A DNA stretch of 41,438 nucleotides. It comes from JBCCQH01 sp039024435 (GTDB taxonomy: Bacteria > Bacteroidota > Bacteroidia > J057 > JADKCL01). Of this stretch, positions 31,811-41,096 are shown one piece after another (the first letter of the stretch is position 1; each line of letters opens with the position of its first letter). The translations under genes were made by a program, and so were the position numbers. The notes below the pieces were generated by a model. It was not told where the DNA came from and ran no database searches. It saw nothing but the letters and a program-made list of their open reading frames with translations. The stretch is taken from the NCBI GenBank assembly GCA_039024435.1, contig JBCCQH010000066.1:1-41438 (forward strand). Direction: 5' to 3'.

Positions 31811-34800
31811 GTGCGGAATCACTTTCGAAGCGTATTTGTTCTTGCTATTGTTCTCGGTTGCTGCTGGCTGGCTGGCTCGGCCCAGTCTACCTTCCAAAAA
31901 ACGTATGGAGGCAGTTTTGATGTCATTGCCAACGACATTCGCCCGACCGCGGACAGCGGGTTCGTGGTGGCGGCAACGGTTTTTGGCCCGGGAGCGGGAG
32001 AATACGATCAGTATATGCTCCGCCTGGACAAGCAGGGCAATACGATTTGGGGGCGCACTTTTGGCGGTCCCGGCTGGGACTACGGAAACTCGGCGGCAGA
32101 AGCGGCGGACGGTGGCTTCATCTTCGCCGGCGCATCGTTCAGCTTCTCCAATGGTCAGGACGATATGCTGGTCCACCGAACCGATGCCGCGGGCAATGTC
32201 CTGTGGTCACGGCGCATCGGTGGCGGAAACTTTGACCGGGTGACCCGAATTTTGGCCTTGCCGGACACAACGTTTCTGATCGCGGGCAATACCCACACCT
32301 ACTCTTTTGGCACGAATTATCCGGAGCCCTACCTCATCAAACTCGATGCCAATGGCACCGTGTTGTGGAACCGGGTGTACTACGGATTCGATCCTGATTA
32401 CATGCGGTCAATTATCACCACTTCCGACGGAGGCTACGCACTTTGCGGACAGACCCGGACCTGGGGTGCAGGGCTGTACGACGCCTTCCTGATCAAAATC
32501 AATTCCACCGGCATCTTTCAGTGGGGCCGGGTGTACGGCGGGACCGGGGTAGATCGGGCCTGGGATTTGGTGCAGACCCAAGACGGCGGCTACGCATTTA
32601 CCGGAACAACCGAATCCTATGGGGTCGGGGTACAAGACATCCTGCTGGTCAAAACCAATTCCAACGGGCAGGTCAGTTGGGCGCGGGTCTACGGGGAAGC
32701 CGGCCTGGACGACGGGCGCGGCTTAGTCGAAGACAACAACGGCGACCTCATCATCGCCGGTCACTCGCGGAGTTTCAGCAACAACGGATTTGACGACATG
32801 CTCGCGATCAAGGTCAGCAACACCGGTAACCTGGTTTGGTCCTGGAAATACGGAGGCGATGACTACGATCAAGCAATCCGAGTGGCCCTGTCCCGCGACG
32901 GGGGATTTGCTTTGGCGGGCTACTCACAGAGCTTTCAGGCGCAAAATCGCGATATTTTCATCGTGAAATTGGATTCCTCCGGGATTGCGCCCTGCTTTAC
33001 CGATTCGGCGCGGGTATTGATCACGGTGCCCAACCTGTCGGTGGCCAGCTTCACGCCGACGACCAACTCCGGCTTGAGCATCTCTGCAGTGAGCCCGCAG
33101 ACGGCGCCGCTGGCGCCCACGCAACTGGATTCGATCTGCAATTCCTGTGACTTTCCCACGGCAGAATTTGAATATTTCCTCAACAACCTTACCGTTTCCT
33201 TTGTCAATACCTCAAATCTGGACTCGACTTGGACCTGGGACTTTGGCGACGGAAATGGGGATTCGATTGCGGAGCCCGCCCACGAATACGCAGCGCCCGG
33301 CACCTATACGGTGACCTTGGTGGCGGGCAATTCTTGCGGCAACGATACCCTGGTCGAACAGATCACGGTGGCCAATACGGGAGACTGTCGCCTGGTCCTG
33401 CGACCGGGGCCCTTCCGTGGAAAAGACGCTCTGATTCAGTCCCGCGACGACCTCGTGAACAACAACTTCGGCGTAAACACCAGCATGTTCATGATGACCT
33501 GGACCTGGAGCGGCATCCTCGGTACGCGGCGCTCCCTGTTGGAGTTTGACCTGGACCTCATCCCGTCCGGTGCGGTGGTGCAATCCGCCCTGCTCGACTT
33601 GTACTTCGACAACCACCCCACCAGCGTCCATTCCGGGGCCAACAACTGGCTGATCCAAACGATTGCCCCCGGAGCAGCCAACGCCTGGAACGAAAATACC
33701 GTGGCCTGGTCGAATCAACCCCTCGCCGGTGCGCCCCAAGTAGCATTGCCCGCGACCACCTCCCCTACCCAGGACTTCCTCAACCTCAATGTCACCCCGC
33801 TGATCCAGAGCATGATCACCAACGGGAACAACGGGATGATGCTGCGGCTCAGCACCGAATCGACCTACCGGCGGATCCGCCTCGCGACCAGCGACGCTCC
33901 CGACCCCACCATGCACCCGCGCCTGACCATCATTTTTGGCGCGGTCAGTGGCATGGCGGTCCCCGATTCTACGGTGATTTGTCCGGGAGATACGGTGCAA
34001 CTCACCGCCAGCGGCAGTGATTTCTACCAGTGGCGGCCCGATCTCAGCCTGAGCTGCGACACCTGCCCGAGCACGAATGCCTGGCCGGCGGTAACCCAGG
34101 ACTACCGGGTTTACATTCGCGATTCGGTGGGCTGTACCGACGTCGATACCGTCCACGTCGCCGTGGTCAACACCTGCTGCCAAGATACCCTGGAGTACAC
34201 CTTGCAGACCACCAATCCGCCCTGCGGCAATTCCAACACGGGTTCGATCACGGTCAATCCCACCAACGGCACCGCTCCCTACACCTTCCAACTGAACGGG
34301 GGAACTCCCCAGGCCACGGGATCCTTTACCGGACTCCTCCCGGGCACCTACACGGTCTATTACCGCGATTCTGCGCTCTGTGACACGAGTTTCTCGGTCA
34401 CGCTCACCGCACCGCCGGCCTTGGTATTGACCCTGGACAGTTCCCAAGCGCCGCTCTGCACCGGCCAACTGAACGGCTTCATCGGAGTCACCGCCAGTGG
34501 GGGCAGTGCGCCCTACACCTACTCGATCAACCTCGGCCCCGGGCAAGCCAGCGGCCTCTTCACCGGGCTCCCCGCGGGCAATTTCCTGCTCATCGTGACC
34601 GACGGCAATGGCTGTCAGACCTCACTGACCCTCAATTTACCTGCTCCCGCGCCCCTCGCGATCAGCGTAGCCGGCCTCAACCCAATCAGTTGTTTCGGAG
34701 CCAATGACGGCTCGGTCCTCGTCGCGAATGCCGGCGGCACCCCGAGCTATACCTGGTCGCTGGACGGGGGACCATTTGGACCGGTACTGACCTTCAGCAA

Positions 34801-37042
34801 CCTGAGTCCCGGCAGCCACACCGTCACCACCCTGGATGCCAATGGCTGCAGCGCGTCGGTTTCATTTACCGTCACCCAGCCCACTCCGCTCAACCTGACG
34901 CTCATCGCCCAGGGCAATCCCGCCTGCAACGGGGGCAGCAATGGCTCCCTCCTGGTCAATGGCAGCGGCGGCACCGCCCCCCTCAGCTACTCGGTCGACG
35001 GCACCAACTTCCAGCCCAGTGGCGCATTTTCCGGCCTGAGCGCGGGCAATTACACCGTAACCGTCCGCGACGCCAACAACTGCCTGGTCACCCTCAGCGT
35101 CACCCTCACCGAACCCACCCCGATCAACATCACGGTGGATTCGCTCGCCGGTACCGCCTGCAACAACGGCTACGTTGCGTTCAGCGCCTCCGGCGGCACC
35201 CCACCCTACCTTTACTCCGCGGGCAGCACGCCTTTCCAGCCCTTGAACGCGTTTGCCGGCCTGCCCAATGGTTCGCAGTGGATTTACGTCCAGGACGGTG
35301 CGGGCTGCATCGATTCGCTGGCCATTTTTGTCCCGAATCTGCCGGCGGTCACCGTCTTGCCGCAAATCACCCCGATTTCCTGCACCGGAGCCAATGACGG
35401 CAGCGTCGTCCTGAACGGCGGCGGGGGCACGCCTCCCCTGACCTACTCCAATGGCGGCGTGGCCTACCAGCCCGGCAACAGCTTCGGTAACCTCGCGCCG
35501 GGCAGCTACTGGTTTTACGTGCGCGATTTCCAAGGATGCCTCGACAGCGTGAATATCATCTTCACCGATCCCGTACCCTTGCTCGTCACCGCCAGTCCCA
35601 ACGACATCACCTGCACCGGCGCCGCCGATGGATCGGCGGTGCTCAATGCCAGCGGGGGCACCTTTCCCTACCAGTACTCGCTCGATGGCGTCAATTACAG
35701 CAACAACAATGTCTTCGGTCCCTTGACCGCCGGCAATTACACGGGCTTTCTGATCGATGCGCGGGGCTGCACCGCCACCGTAACCTTCGGCATCAATGAA
35801 CCAGCACCGTTGAGCCTAAACCTGGATTTTGCCTCGGATGTCACTTGCTTCGGCGGGTCCAATGGCATCGTGCAACTCAGCGGCACCGGGGGCGTGGCCC
35901 CCTTGCAGTACTCCCTCTCGGGCGCCGGCGCCCAGACCTCGGGGAGCTTTACCGGATTGGCGGCGGGCAGCTACACCGCGACCCTCACCGACGCCAACAA
36001 TTGTACGGTATCGATTCCGGTGACTTTGAATTCACCGCCCGAACTGATCGCGTCTCTGGTCAGTACCGTGGACGAAATCTGCCCGGGCGACGCCAATGGC
36101 GAAGCGACCGTTTCCGCCAGTGGGGGCACCGGTCCCTACCTCTACAGCCTGGACAATGGACCGGGCAACAGTTCCGGCAGCTTTGCGAACATCACCGCCG
36201 GCGGCCACCAAATCACGGTCACCGACGCCATCGGGTGTACCACGAGCCTCAACTTTGCGATTGCACCGGGTACGGGACCAAATGCCGGATTTGTGGTCGA
36301 TTTTGATCCCTGCACCCGCCCGATTTCGGCGGCCTTCACGAATGTGAGCCAGGATGCCAGTCTCTACGAATGGCGATTCGGGGACGGCAGTACTTCCGCC
36401 GATCCCGATCCGCTCCACAATTATGCGGACGCCGGCAACTACAATGCGGTTTTGGTCGCCACCGATGCGAACGGTTGCCGGGATACCAGTAGGCAGACAG
36501 TGGCCATCGCGCCGGCGCCGATTGCGGCCTTCAGCAGCGCCCCGGAAATTCCGGCGATTATCGATCAGGGCGGGACGGTCAGCTTCTTCAATCAATCGCA
36601 GTTTGCCACCGGTTACCTGTGGTCATTCGGCGACGGCAACGAGAGTCGCGGTCCCGAACCCTTCCACGTCTACGACGATGTCGGGGAATACTGCGTGCAA
36701 CTGGTCACTTACAACCCAAACGGGTGTACCGATACCACGCGCGCTTGCCTAATTCAGGTGATCAACGGCAATGTCTACGTGCCCACCGCCTTTACCCCGA
36801 ACGGCGATCTGGTCAATGACAATTTTGAAATTGTGACCACGGCACTCATGGACGACTGGCAGTTGCAGATCTACGACCGCTGGGGCAAACTGATCTGGGA
36901 GACGGGATTGATCAATGAATACTGGGACGGCACCTTCAACGGGCAACCGGTCCCGGAAGGCTCCTACGTGTACCGCCTGCAGGCGCGCACAGTGACCGGG
37001 AACACCATCGACAAATCGGGCTCGGTGACGGTATTCCGCTGA
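31811..37042 (+). CDS. Giant exoprotein: seven propeller-type repeats, PKD, DNRLRE, nine SprB-like repeats, T9SS type B (CHU_C) tail
   Basis: 1743 residues from a GTG start (no in-frame ATG upstream within the frame) that gives a signal peptide (MRNHFRSVFVLAIVLGCCWL, cleavage near SAQ). Seven repeats of about 53 residues follow (DGGYALCGQTRTWGAGLYDA type, each ending xGxxxW), suggesting a seven-bladed propeller (about 25-395). Then a PKD domain (TWTWDFGDGNGDSIAEP), a DNRLRE domain (about 527-710, RRSLLEFDLDLIPSGA, NAWNENTVAWSNQP), an Ig-like segment, nine SprB-like repeats of about 77 residues (about 792-1485, ASGGTxPYxYS and GxYTVTVTDxNGC), two PKD domains (YEWRFGDGS, YLWSFGDGN), and a C-terminal gliding-associated type B sorting domain (VPTAFTPNGDLVNDNFEI, YDRWGKLIWE). 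Likely a surface adhesin; the role in gliding is inference. Confidence 0.93.
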   Translation: MRNHFRSVFVLAIVLGCCWLAGSAQSTFQKTYGGSFDVIANDIRPTADSGFVVAATVFGPGAGEYDQYMLRLDKQGNTIWGRTFGGPGWDYGNSAAEAADGGFIFAGASFSFSNGQDDMLVHRTDAAGNVLWSRRIGGGNFDRVTRILALPDTTFLIAGNTHTYSFGTNYPEPYLIKLDANGTVLWNRVYYGFDPDYMRSIITTSDGGYALCGQTRTWGAGLYDAFLIKINSTGIFQWGRVYGGTGVDRAWDLVQTQDGGYAFTGTTESYGVGVQDILLVKTNSNGQVSWARVYGEAGLDDGRGLVEDNNGDLIIAGHSRSFSNNGFDDMLAIKVSNTGNLVWSWKYGGDDYDQAIRVALSRDGGFALAGYSQSFQAQNRDIFIVKLDSSGIAPCFTDSARVLITVPNLSVASFTPTTNSGLSISAVSPQTAPLAPTQLDSICNSCDFPTAEFEYFLNNLTVSFVNTSNLDSTWTWDFGDGNGDSIAEPAHEYAAPGTYTVTLVAGNSCGNDTLVEQITVANTGDCRLVLRPGPFRGKDALIQSRDDLVNNNFGVNTSMFMMTWTWSGILGTRRSLLEFDLDLIPSGAVVQSALLDLYFDNHPTSVHSGANNWLIQTIAPGAANAWNENTVAWSNQPLAGAPQVALPATTSPTQDFLNLNVTPLIQSMITNGNNGMMLRLSTESTYRRIRLATSDAPDPTMHPRLTIIFGAVSGMAVPDSTVICPGDTVQLTASGSDFYQWRPDLSLSCDTCPSTNAWPAVTQDYRVYIRDSVGCTDVDTVHVAVVNTCCQDTLEYTLQTTNPPCGNSNTGSITVNPTNGTAPYTFQLNGGTPQATGSFTGLLPGTYTVYYRDSALCDTSFSVTLTAPPALVLTLDSSQAPLCTGQLNGFIGVTASGGSAPYTYSINLGPGQASGLFTGLPAGNFLLIVTDGNGCQTSLTLNLPAPAPLAISVAGLNPISCFGANDGSVLVANAGGTPSYTWSLDGGPFGPVLTFSNLSPGSHTVTTLDANGCSASVSFTVTQPTPLNLTLIAQGNPACNGGSNGSLLVNGSGGTAPLSYSVDGTNFQPSGAFSGLSAGNYTVTVRDANNCLVTLSVTLTEPTPINITVDSLAGTACNNGYVAFSASGGTPPYLYSAGSTPFQPLNAFAGLPNGSQWIYVQDGAGCIDSLAIFVPNLPAVTVLPQITPISCTGANDGSVVLNGGGGTPPLTYSNGGVAYQPGNSFGNLAPGSYWFYVRDFQGCLDSVNIIFTDPVPLLVTASPNDITCTGAADGSAVLNASGGTFPYQYSLDGVNYSNNNVFGPLTAGNYTGFLIDARGCTATVTFGINEPAPLSLNLDFASDVTCFGGSNGIVQLSGTGGVAPLQYSLSGAGAQTSGSFTGLAAGSYTATLTDANNCTVSIPVTLNSPPELIASLVSTVDEICPGDANGEATVSASGGTGPYLYSLDNGPGNSSGSFANITAGGHQITVTDAIGCTTSLNFAIAPGTGPNAGFVVDFDPCTRPISAAFTNVSQDASLYEWRFGDGSTSADPDPLHNYADAGNYNAVLVATDANGCRDTSRQTVAIAPAPIAAFSSAPEIPAIIDQGGTVSFFNQSQFATGYLWSFGDGNESRGPEPFHVYDDVGEYCVQLVTYNPNGCTDTTRACLIQVINGNVYVPTAFTPNGDLVNDNFEIVTTALMDDWQLQIYDRWGKLIWETGLINEYWDGTFNGQPVPEGSYVYRLQARTVTGNTIDKSGSVTVFR

Positions 37043-37043
37043 G

Positions 37044-37700
37044 TCATTCGCGCGGGCCGGTTCTACCGGAGCGGGTGTCGAACAGCTTGCGCCCCGCGGC
37101 ATCGTGGCCGAGACCACCGGCAGCCTCCCGGTGCGGCCAGTCAGCAAATTCCGTGGCCAGCAATGTCCAAATCATCGTGTCCCGCCGGGAACCTTCTGCA
37201 ACGCCCGGATCCAGGGCCCGCCGGGTGGCCTCGTGGGTAAATCCCAATTGCTGGGGTATCCCCAAGCTGGCGGAGTTCTCCGGATCGCAGCGAATTTCGA
37301 TGCGCCGTTTTTGACAGTAGTCCAAACCCACGGCGATCAAACTGCGGGTGGCCTCGCGGGCGTAGCCCCGCCGGGTATACTCCGCCCCGATCCAGTATCC
37401 GATCTCAAAGGCATCCGGCCCCCGGCGGGTATGGAGGCCAGTGCCCCCAATGACCTCCCGCTCTTCCCGGTCCCAGATGCCATAAATGTAGTCCTTGTCC
37501 AGGTCAAACTTCGCGCGATTGGTGCGCAAGTACGCTATGCGCTGGTCAAGCGAGAGGGGTTCCGCCCGCGCCCAGGACATCCAGGGTTGCAGATGGGCGC
37601 GGCTGCGGGCCATGGTCGCAGCAAGAGCGGGCGCATCTTCCGGGTGCCAGCACCGCAGAACCAGGCGCTCAGTTTCAATTCGGTAAGGGGGCGTAATCAT
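37044..37700 (-). CDS. GNAT-family N-acetyltransferase (RimJ/RimL-like)
   Basis: A 218-residue protein. The N-terminal ITPPYRIETERLVLRCWHPE is the typical first strand and helix of RimJ/RimL-type acetyltransferases; EIGYWIGAEYTRRGYAREAT carries the acetyl-CoA pyrophosphate-binding R-R-G-Y-A loop, and RIEIRCDPENSASLGIPQQL is the usual following strand-helix. Proteins of this type acetylate N-termini or small molecules, including antibiotics; the substrate is not predictable. The C-terminal 40 residues are Arg/Gly-rich and atypical. ATG 37700 is chosen over an in-frame GTG at 37742. It converges on the giant exoprotein gene with only 1 bp between stop codons, so no separate terminator is present. 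Confidence 0.9.
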   Translation of the reverse strand: MITPPYRIETERLVLRCWHPEDAPALAATMARSRAHLQPWMSWARAEPLSLDQRIAYLRTNRAKFDLDKDYIYGIWDREEREVIGGTGLHTRRGPDAFEIGYWIGAEYTRRGYAREATRSLIAVGLDYCQKRRIEIRCDPENSASLGIPQQLGFTHEATRRALDPGVAEGSRRDTMIWTLLATEFADWPHREAAGGLGHDAAGRKLFDTRSGRTGPRE

Positions 37701-37751
37701 ATTGGGGGAGCTCAGCTTTGAATTCGACACCGGCGCAATCACCTCCGGAGA

Positions 37752-38480
37752 TTAGGCGGGAAGTTCCGCCCGTTTGATTTTTTTCCGTCCAATCCATTCG
37801 TGGTCGATGTTTTTCATCAGCAGCGCATTGTCAAAACGAACCGAACCGGAAGGAAAGATCGCTTCGTTCTCAAAAAAACTGGAATGCACTTTCTCAACCT
37901 CCAGCAGCGACACCCGCCACTCGTGGACCCTTAGCTCCAAGCCCTCGAAATCACCTTTGTCCGGGGAATAGCCCACCGCTCCGTTCTCGAAGAAAGCCGA
38001 GGCGCATTCCAAGTTCTCAAATACGCTGGCCTCGTTCCACTGGTCAGATTCCCGGGCTTCAATCGACAGGGAGGTCTGATCCTCGCTGACAAAAGCAACC
38101 TGGTAGTTCCCAGCCGCTTCCCGAACCGAAAACTCCGCGTGATGGTGTACTCCAGGAAAAACCGTTCCCCCAGCCCAGGAGTTTAAGCGCGAAGAGGTGT
38201 CTCTCCGGGGAATGTACACCCCTTCCTTCAATTCGCCGTCCTCCATCCATTCCACCGCGATGCGGTGGGCGCCATTTTCCGAAGAAATACCGATCTGTCT
38301 GGGAAGGCCTTTGGGGCGGATTTCCTTCAAGCGGATCAAACAAATTCCGGCGACTCCCTGCCCCTTGACCAATTTGGGTTTGAAGGGAGCGGGCAAGTAC
38401 TGTTCCAAGACTTCCGGGTCCACCTGGTAATTGATCAGGATTCTCCGGTCGATTTTTCCTTTGATGCGGGGAATTTTCAT
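37752..38480 (-). CDS. DUF2071 / acetoacetate-decarboxylase-like domain protein
   Basis: A 242-residue cytoplasmic protein resembling YqjF/DUF2071: it starts with the INYQVDPEVLEQYLPAPFKP segment, then GVAGICLIRLKEIRPKGLPR and GVYIPRRDTSSRLNSWAGG, the last two being conserved in the family. The fold is that of acetoacetate decarboxylase, but members lack an assigned activity, and I see no clear catalytic Lys. It lies 51 bp upstream of the acetyltransferase gene on the same strand, perhaps co-transcribed. Confidence 0.82.
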   Translation of the reverse strand: MKIPRIKGKIDRRILINYQVDPEVLEQYLPAPFKPKLVKGQGVAGICLIRLKEIRPKGLPRQIGISSENGAHRIAVEWMEDGELKEGVYIPRRDTSSRLNSWAGGTVFPGVHHHAEFSVREAAGNYQVAFVSEDQTSLSIEARESDQWNEASVFENLECASAFFENGAVGYSPDKGDFEGLELRVHEWRVSLLEVEKVHSSFFENEAIFPSGSVRFDNALLMKNIDHEWIGRKKIKRAELPA

Positions 38481-38569
38481 AGCGCTTTAATTGGTCTGCC
38501 TGATGCGCGAGGCACCATGACCTCAGCAACGACCTTAAATTTAGTCATATCCAAATTGAAGTGCCGAAT

Positions 38570-39640
38570 TTACCAGAATTTCCACCACGGCTTGCCTTTG
38601 CCCTTGCTTTTGGCTTTTGGTTGGGGTTTGGGCTTCCCCTCCGCGCTCACCTCGGGCAGGGCCAGGCCGCGGCGCTTGTACTCCGCCATCAATTCGGTCA
38701 TGTCCTCCAAAGCGGTAATATTGGTTCGGGCATTGGGGATGGCGATGATCCGATTGAATTCCATTTCCAGTTGGGTGACGGAAAATGCGGCGTATTTTCC
38801 TCCCTCTGTCGCATTTTCCTCAGACTTGGGGGCTTCCGGCTCACCATCATCTTCCAGTTCGAATTCGTTCAGGAGTCCTACCTCTCCGTGTTTGACATTG
38901 ATCCGCAACTTTCGTCCGGTCCGCTGCTCCCAACTGAGGGCGGGGGGCGCCTGCCGCTCTTCCACCATCGCATTGAGCACCACGAACTTTAGGAAATCAC
39001 CGTTTTTGACGACGCCGGGCGTGATCACCAATTCAATGCGGCCACTGAAGGAATCGGCGCGTTCATCGGTCACTTTCGCGTGCAAAAATCGCTTCATCAT
39101 GTCGACGATCAAGGAGGGATTCGAGTGGGTGAAGAAGGCGGCGTACTGCGTCAAATCCCCGTATTTCATGCCCATCGCATTGACCCCCACACCTTCTCCC
39201 GTGTAATCCGGGGCCTCCATTTTTTCCCGCGCCATGGGCAAGTCCGGATTCCCTAAAAATGCGGCCCGCTCGATTTTCCGGAAGGTTCCCCCCTTTTCCA
39301 TCGGGGAAAACATCTGCCCCAGAATCACGCCCTTGGCTTGGGTTTTGTCGAATCCTTGCACGATAATGGCGTCGATCCGCTCATTGTTTTCGTCCCGAAG
39401 GTAGCCTTCAATCCCGATGACGAACTGCTGGAAAGGCTCTTTTTCCTGGGCCAAAACCCGCGCTGCGTATTCAATTGGGTCTCCTTCCGTCATCAGTACC
39501 CGAACCCGCTTTTCGTCGCCGTTGAGCAGGTACATGAAAGGAGCAATCGGCTCATCCAGGTCGTGGCGCAGGTAAACGCCCCAGTCCAGCGCAAACATAA
39601 CCGCAGCCTCGAGCTTGCGATTCCCATTAAAAATGTCCAT
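38570..39640 (-). CDS. Unrecognised cytoplasmic protein with basic linker and WWKFW tail
   Basis: A 356-residue protein without signal peptide or membrane helix. I do not recognise the family. The N-terminal 140 residues are a mixed alpha/beta domain (AAVMFALDWGVYLRHDLDEP, FQQFVIGIEGYLRDENNERI); the middle contains a conserved-looking helix-rich part (YAAFFTHSNPSLIVDMMKRF, RIELVITPGVVKNGDFLKFV). An acidic linker follows, and the end is a Lys/Pro/Gly-rich arm with KPWWKFW at the C-terminus. The aromatic tail could be a partner-docking or membrane-touching peptide; that is a guess. ATG 39640 is the only good start. It is flanked by the esterase gene upstream (76 bp) and DUF2071 downstream. Confidence 0.75.
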   Translation of the reverse strand: MDIFNGNRKLEAAVMFALDWGVYLRHDLDEPIAPFMYLLNGDEKRVRVLMTEGDPIEYAARVLAQEKEPFQQFVIGIEGYLRDENNERIDAIIVQGFDKTQAKGVILGQMFSPMEKGGTFRKIERAAFLGNPDLPMAREKMEAPDYTGEGVGVNAMGMKYGDLTQYAAFFTHSNPSLIVDMMKRFLHAKVTDERADSFSGRIELVITPGVVKNGDFLKFVVLNAMVEERQAPPALSWEQRTGRKLRINVKHGEVGLLNEFELEDDGEPEAPKSEENATEGGKYAAFSVTQLEMEFNRIIAIPNARTNITALEDMTELMAEYKRRGLALPEVSAEGKPKPQPKAKSKGKGKPWWKFW

Positions 39641-39716
39641 CGTGTTGTGTTTTTGTGTGGTAAACGGTTAGTATTTGCAGAGGAATTTCCCCCGCAACCG
39701 CAACTTACACAAATCT

Positions 39717-40877
39717 TTACTCAAGCAGATCGGCCAATTCTTGTTTCAGTTCCATCTTCTCACTTTGCGAGTAGATCTCTGATCGATGAAGCGACGCCAG
39801 AAATTTTGCCTGGGTGTCGGAAAAATCCTGCCCGAGCGCTTTCTGCGCGGCCATGATGTACAAGTACCCTTCGGAATAATTGGGGTAGGCCGCCAAGAGT
39901 GCATCCCAGGCGGCAATGGCTTTCTCGTATTCTTTTTCATTGAAAAAATACCACCCTTTCCCATTGAGGATGCCGAGAGAAAAGGGCAAAGCATTGCCGT
40001 ACACCGCGGTGATTTCCGCTTCGAGGACCGGGAGGATAGCGAGGTCTTTTTGTTCGTTGGCGGTGTACCGCGCCTGGATACGGGACCATTCTTCAAAAAT
40101 CTCGTACAGGGCAATCCCAATCGTCAATCCGGGGGTAACATTGTGGTCGGCTTCGGGGAAAAGGTAGCCTTGGGCGTCCACCTGGGGCTGATCGAGCCGC
40201 TGGATCGCAGCCTCCATCTTGGCGTAATCTTCGGGATAATCGTTCCCGATCCCAAAGCGGTAGTAGCGCCGCGCCGGATAGCGATTTCCCGCGAGGGTGC
40301 CGAGGGAATCGGTCCAGTCAACATTCTTCTGGCTGAAAAAAGGACTCAGCGAAATCACCCCATTCAGTTCCCGGCCCCGGGTCATCAGGAGCGAACTGGT
40401 AAAGTATCCGTAGCGCGAGTGGCCGATGAAGAGCCGGAAGGACGACGCGTGGAACTGGGCCTCCGCCAGGGGCAGCAGTTCTTCAAACAGGAATTTTTCG
40501 TTTTGCCCGGCCTGCCCCTTTTCGCTGGAAACCCGGTGCAGGGTCTCGGCGTACCGGTGTTGTTGCCCCGATTCAATCCCAATGATCACCGCCGAGGGCA
40601 TCTGCTCATTGCTCGTGAGGTAATCGATGGTATTCAGGATGAACTGGTGGCTCCGCTCATTCTGGCGATCAAATACCACGATCAGGGGAAAGCTGCGGTC
40701 CACGTCGGCTTGCCACTCAAAGGGCACCGTCACCGTGATCTTTTTGTCGAACCCAAGGTGCTTTGAGGCAATCACCGTGTCCGTCAGGGTACGGTAGCGT
40801 TCGTACTCCTGCCCCCAAAGGGAGCCGAGCAGCAAGGACATCCAACCGAGAAAACAGATCGCTTTTTTCATGTACAT
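39717..40877 (-). CDS. Secreted alpha/beta-hydrolase esterase (esterase D/Fes-like) with TPR-like C-terminus
   Basis: A 386-residue exported protein with signal peptide (KKAICFLGWMSLLLGSLWGQ); ATG 40877 or ATG 40871 may be the start. The esterase domain (about 25-260) has KKITVTVPFEWQ, FPLIVVFDRQNE, SAVIIGIESG, the nucleophile elbow FIGHSRYGYF (Ser154), and a catalytic His candidate in PEADHNV (His245). This is the putative-esterase family that includes enterochelin esterase and S-formylglutathione hydrolase. The C-terminal 110 residues hold one or two TPR-like helices (GWYFFNEKEYEKAIAAWDAL, NYSEGYLYIMAAQKALG). It may cleave extracellular or periplasmic esters such as siderophores; no iron-uptake gene is seen nearby. 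Confidence 0.88.
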   Translation of the reverse strand: MYMKKAICFLGWMSLLLGSLWGQEYERYRTLTDTVIASKHLGFDKKITVTVPFEWQADVDRSFPLIVVFDRQNERSHQFILNTIDYLTSNEQMPSAVIIGIESGQQHRYAETLHRVSSEKGQAGQNEKFLFEELLPLAEAQFHASSFRLFIGHSRYGYFTSSLLMTRGRELNGVISLSPFFSQKNVDWTDSLGTLAGNRYPARRYYRFGIGNDYPEDYAKMEAAIQRLDQPQVDAQGYLFPEADHNVTPGLTIGIALYEIFEEWSRIQARYTANEQKDLAILPVLEAEITAVYGNALPFSLGILNGKGWYFFNEKEYEKAIAAWDALLAAYPNYSEGYLYIMAAQKALGQDFSDTQAKFLASLHRSEIYSQSEKMELKQELADLLE

Positions 40878-41096
40878 TCAATGTTTGACCCAATTTCGGC
40901 CCAAAAGCCGAGGGTGGAGGGGAAAACTTGAATTTTCGCTGCCATCCCCCCTCGGTCGGAGCCGCTCGGGCGACCGGAGATCCGCGGGACTACCCGTGCT
41001 GCCTCAATTACAAAACCCCGGTGGATTGGGCTTTGTTATGCGGAAGGAGCATCAAGGGAAATTTTTTGCGACGCTGTCCGCGGATCGTCCTTCAGC

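Noticed and set aside
40908..40953. Inverted repeat CCGAGGG...CCCTCGG upstream of the esterase gene as a terminator
   Set aside because: The loop is about 30 nt, pairing is interrupted and there is no T-tract.
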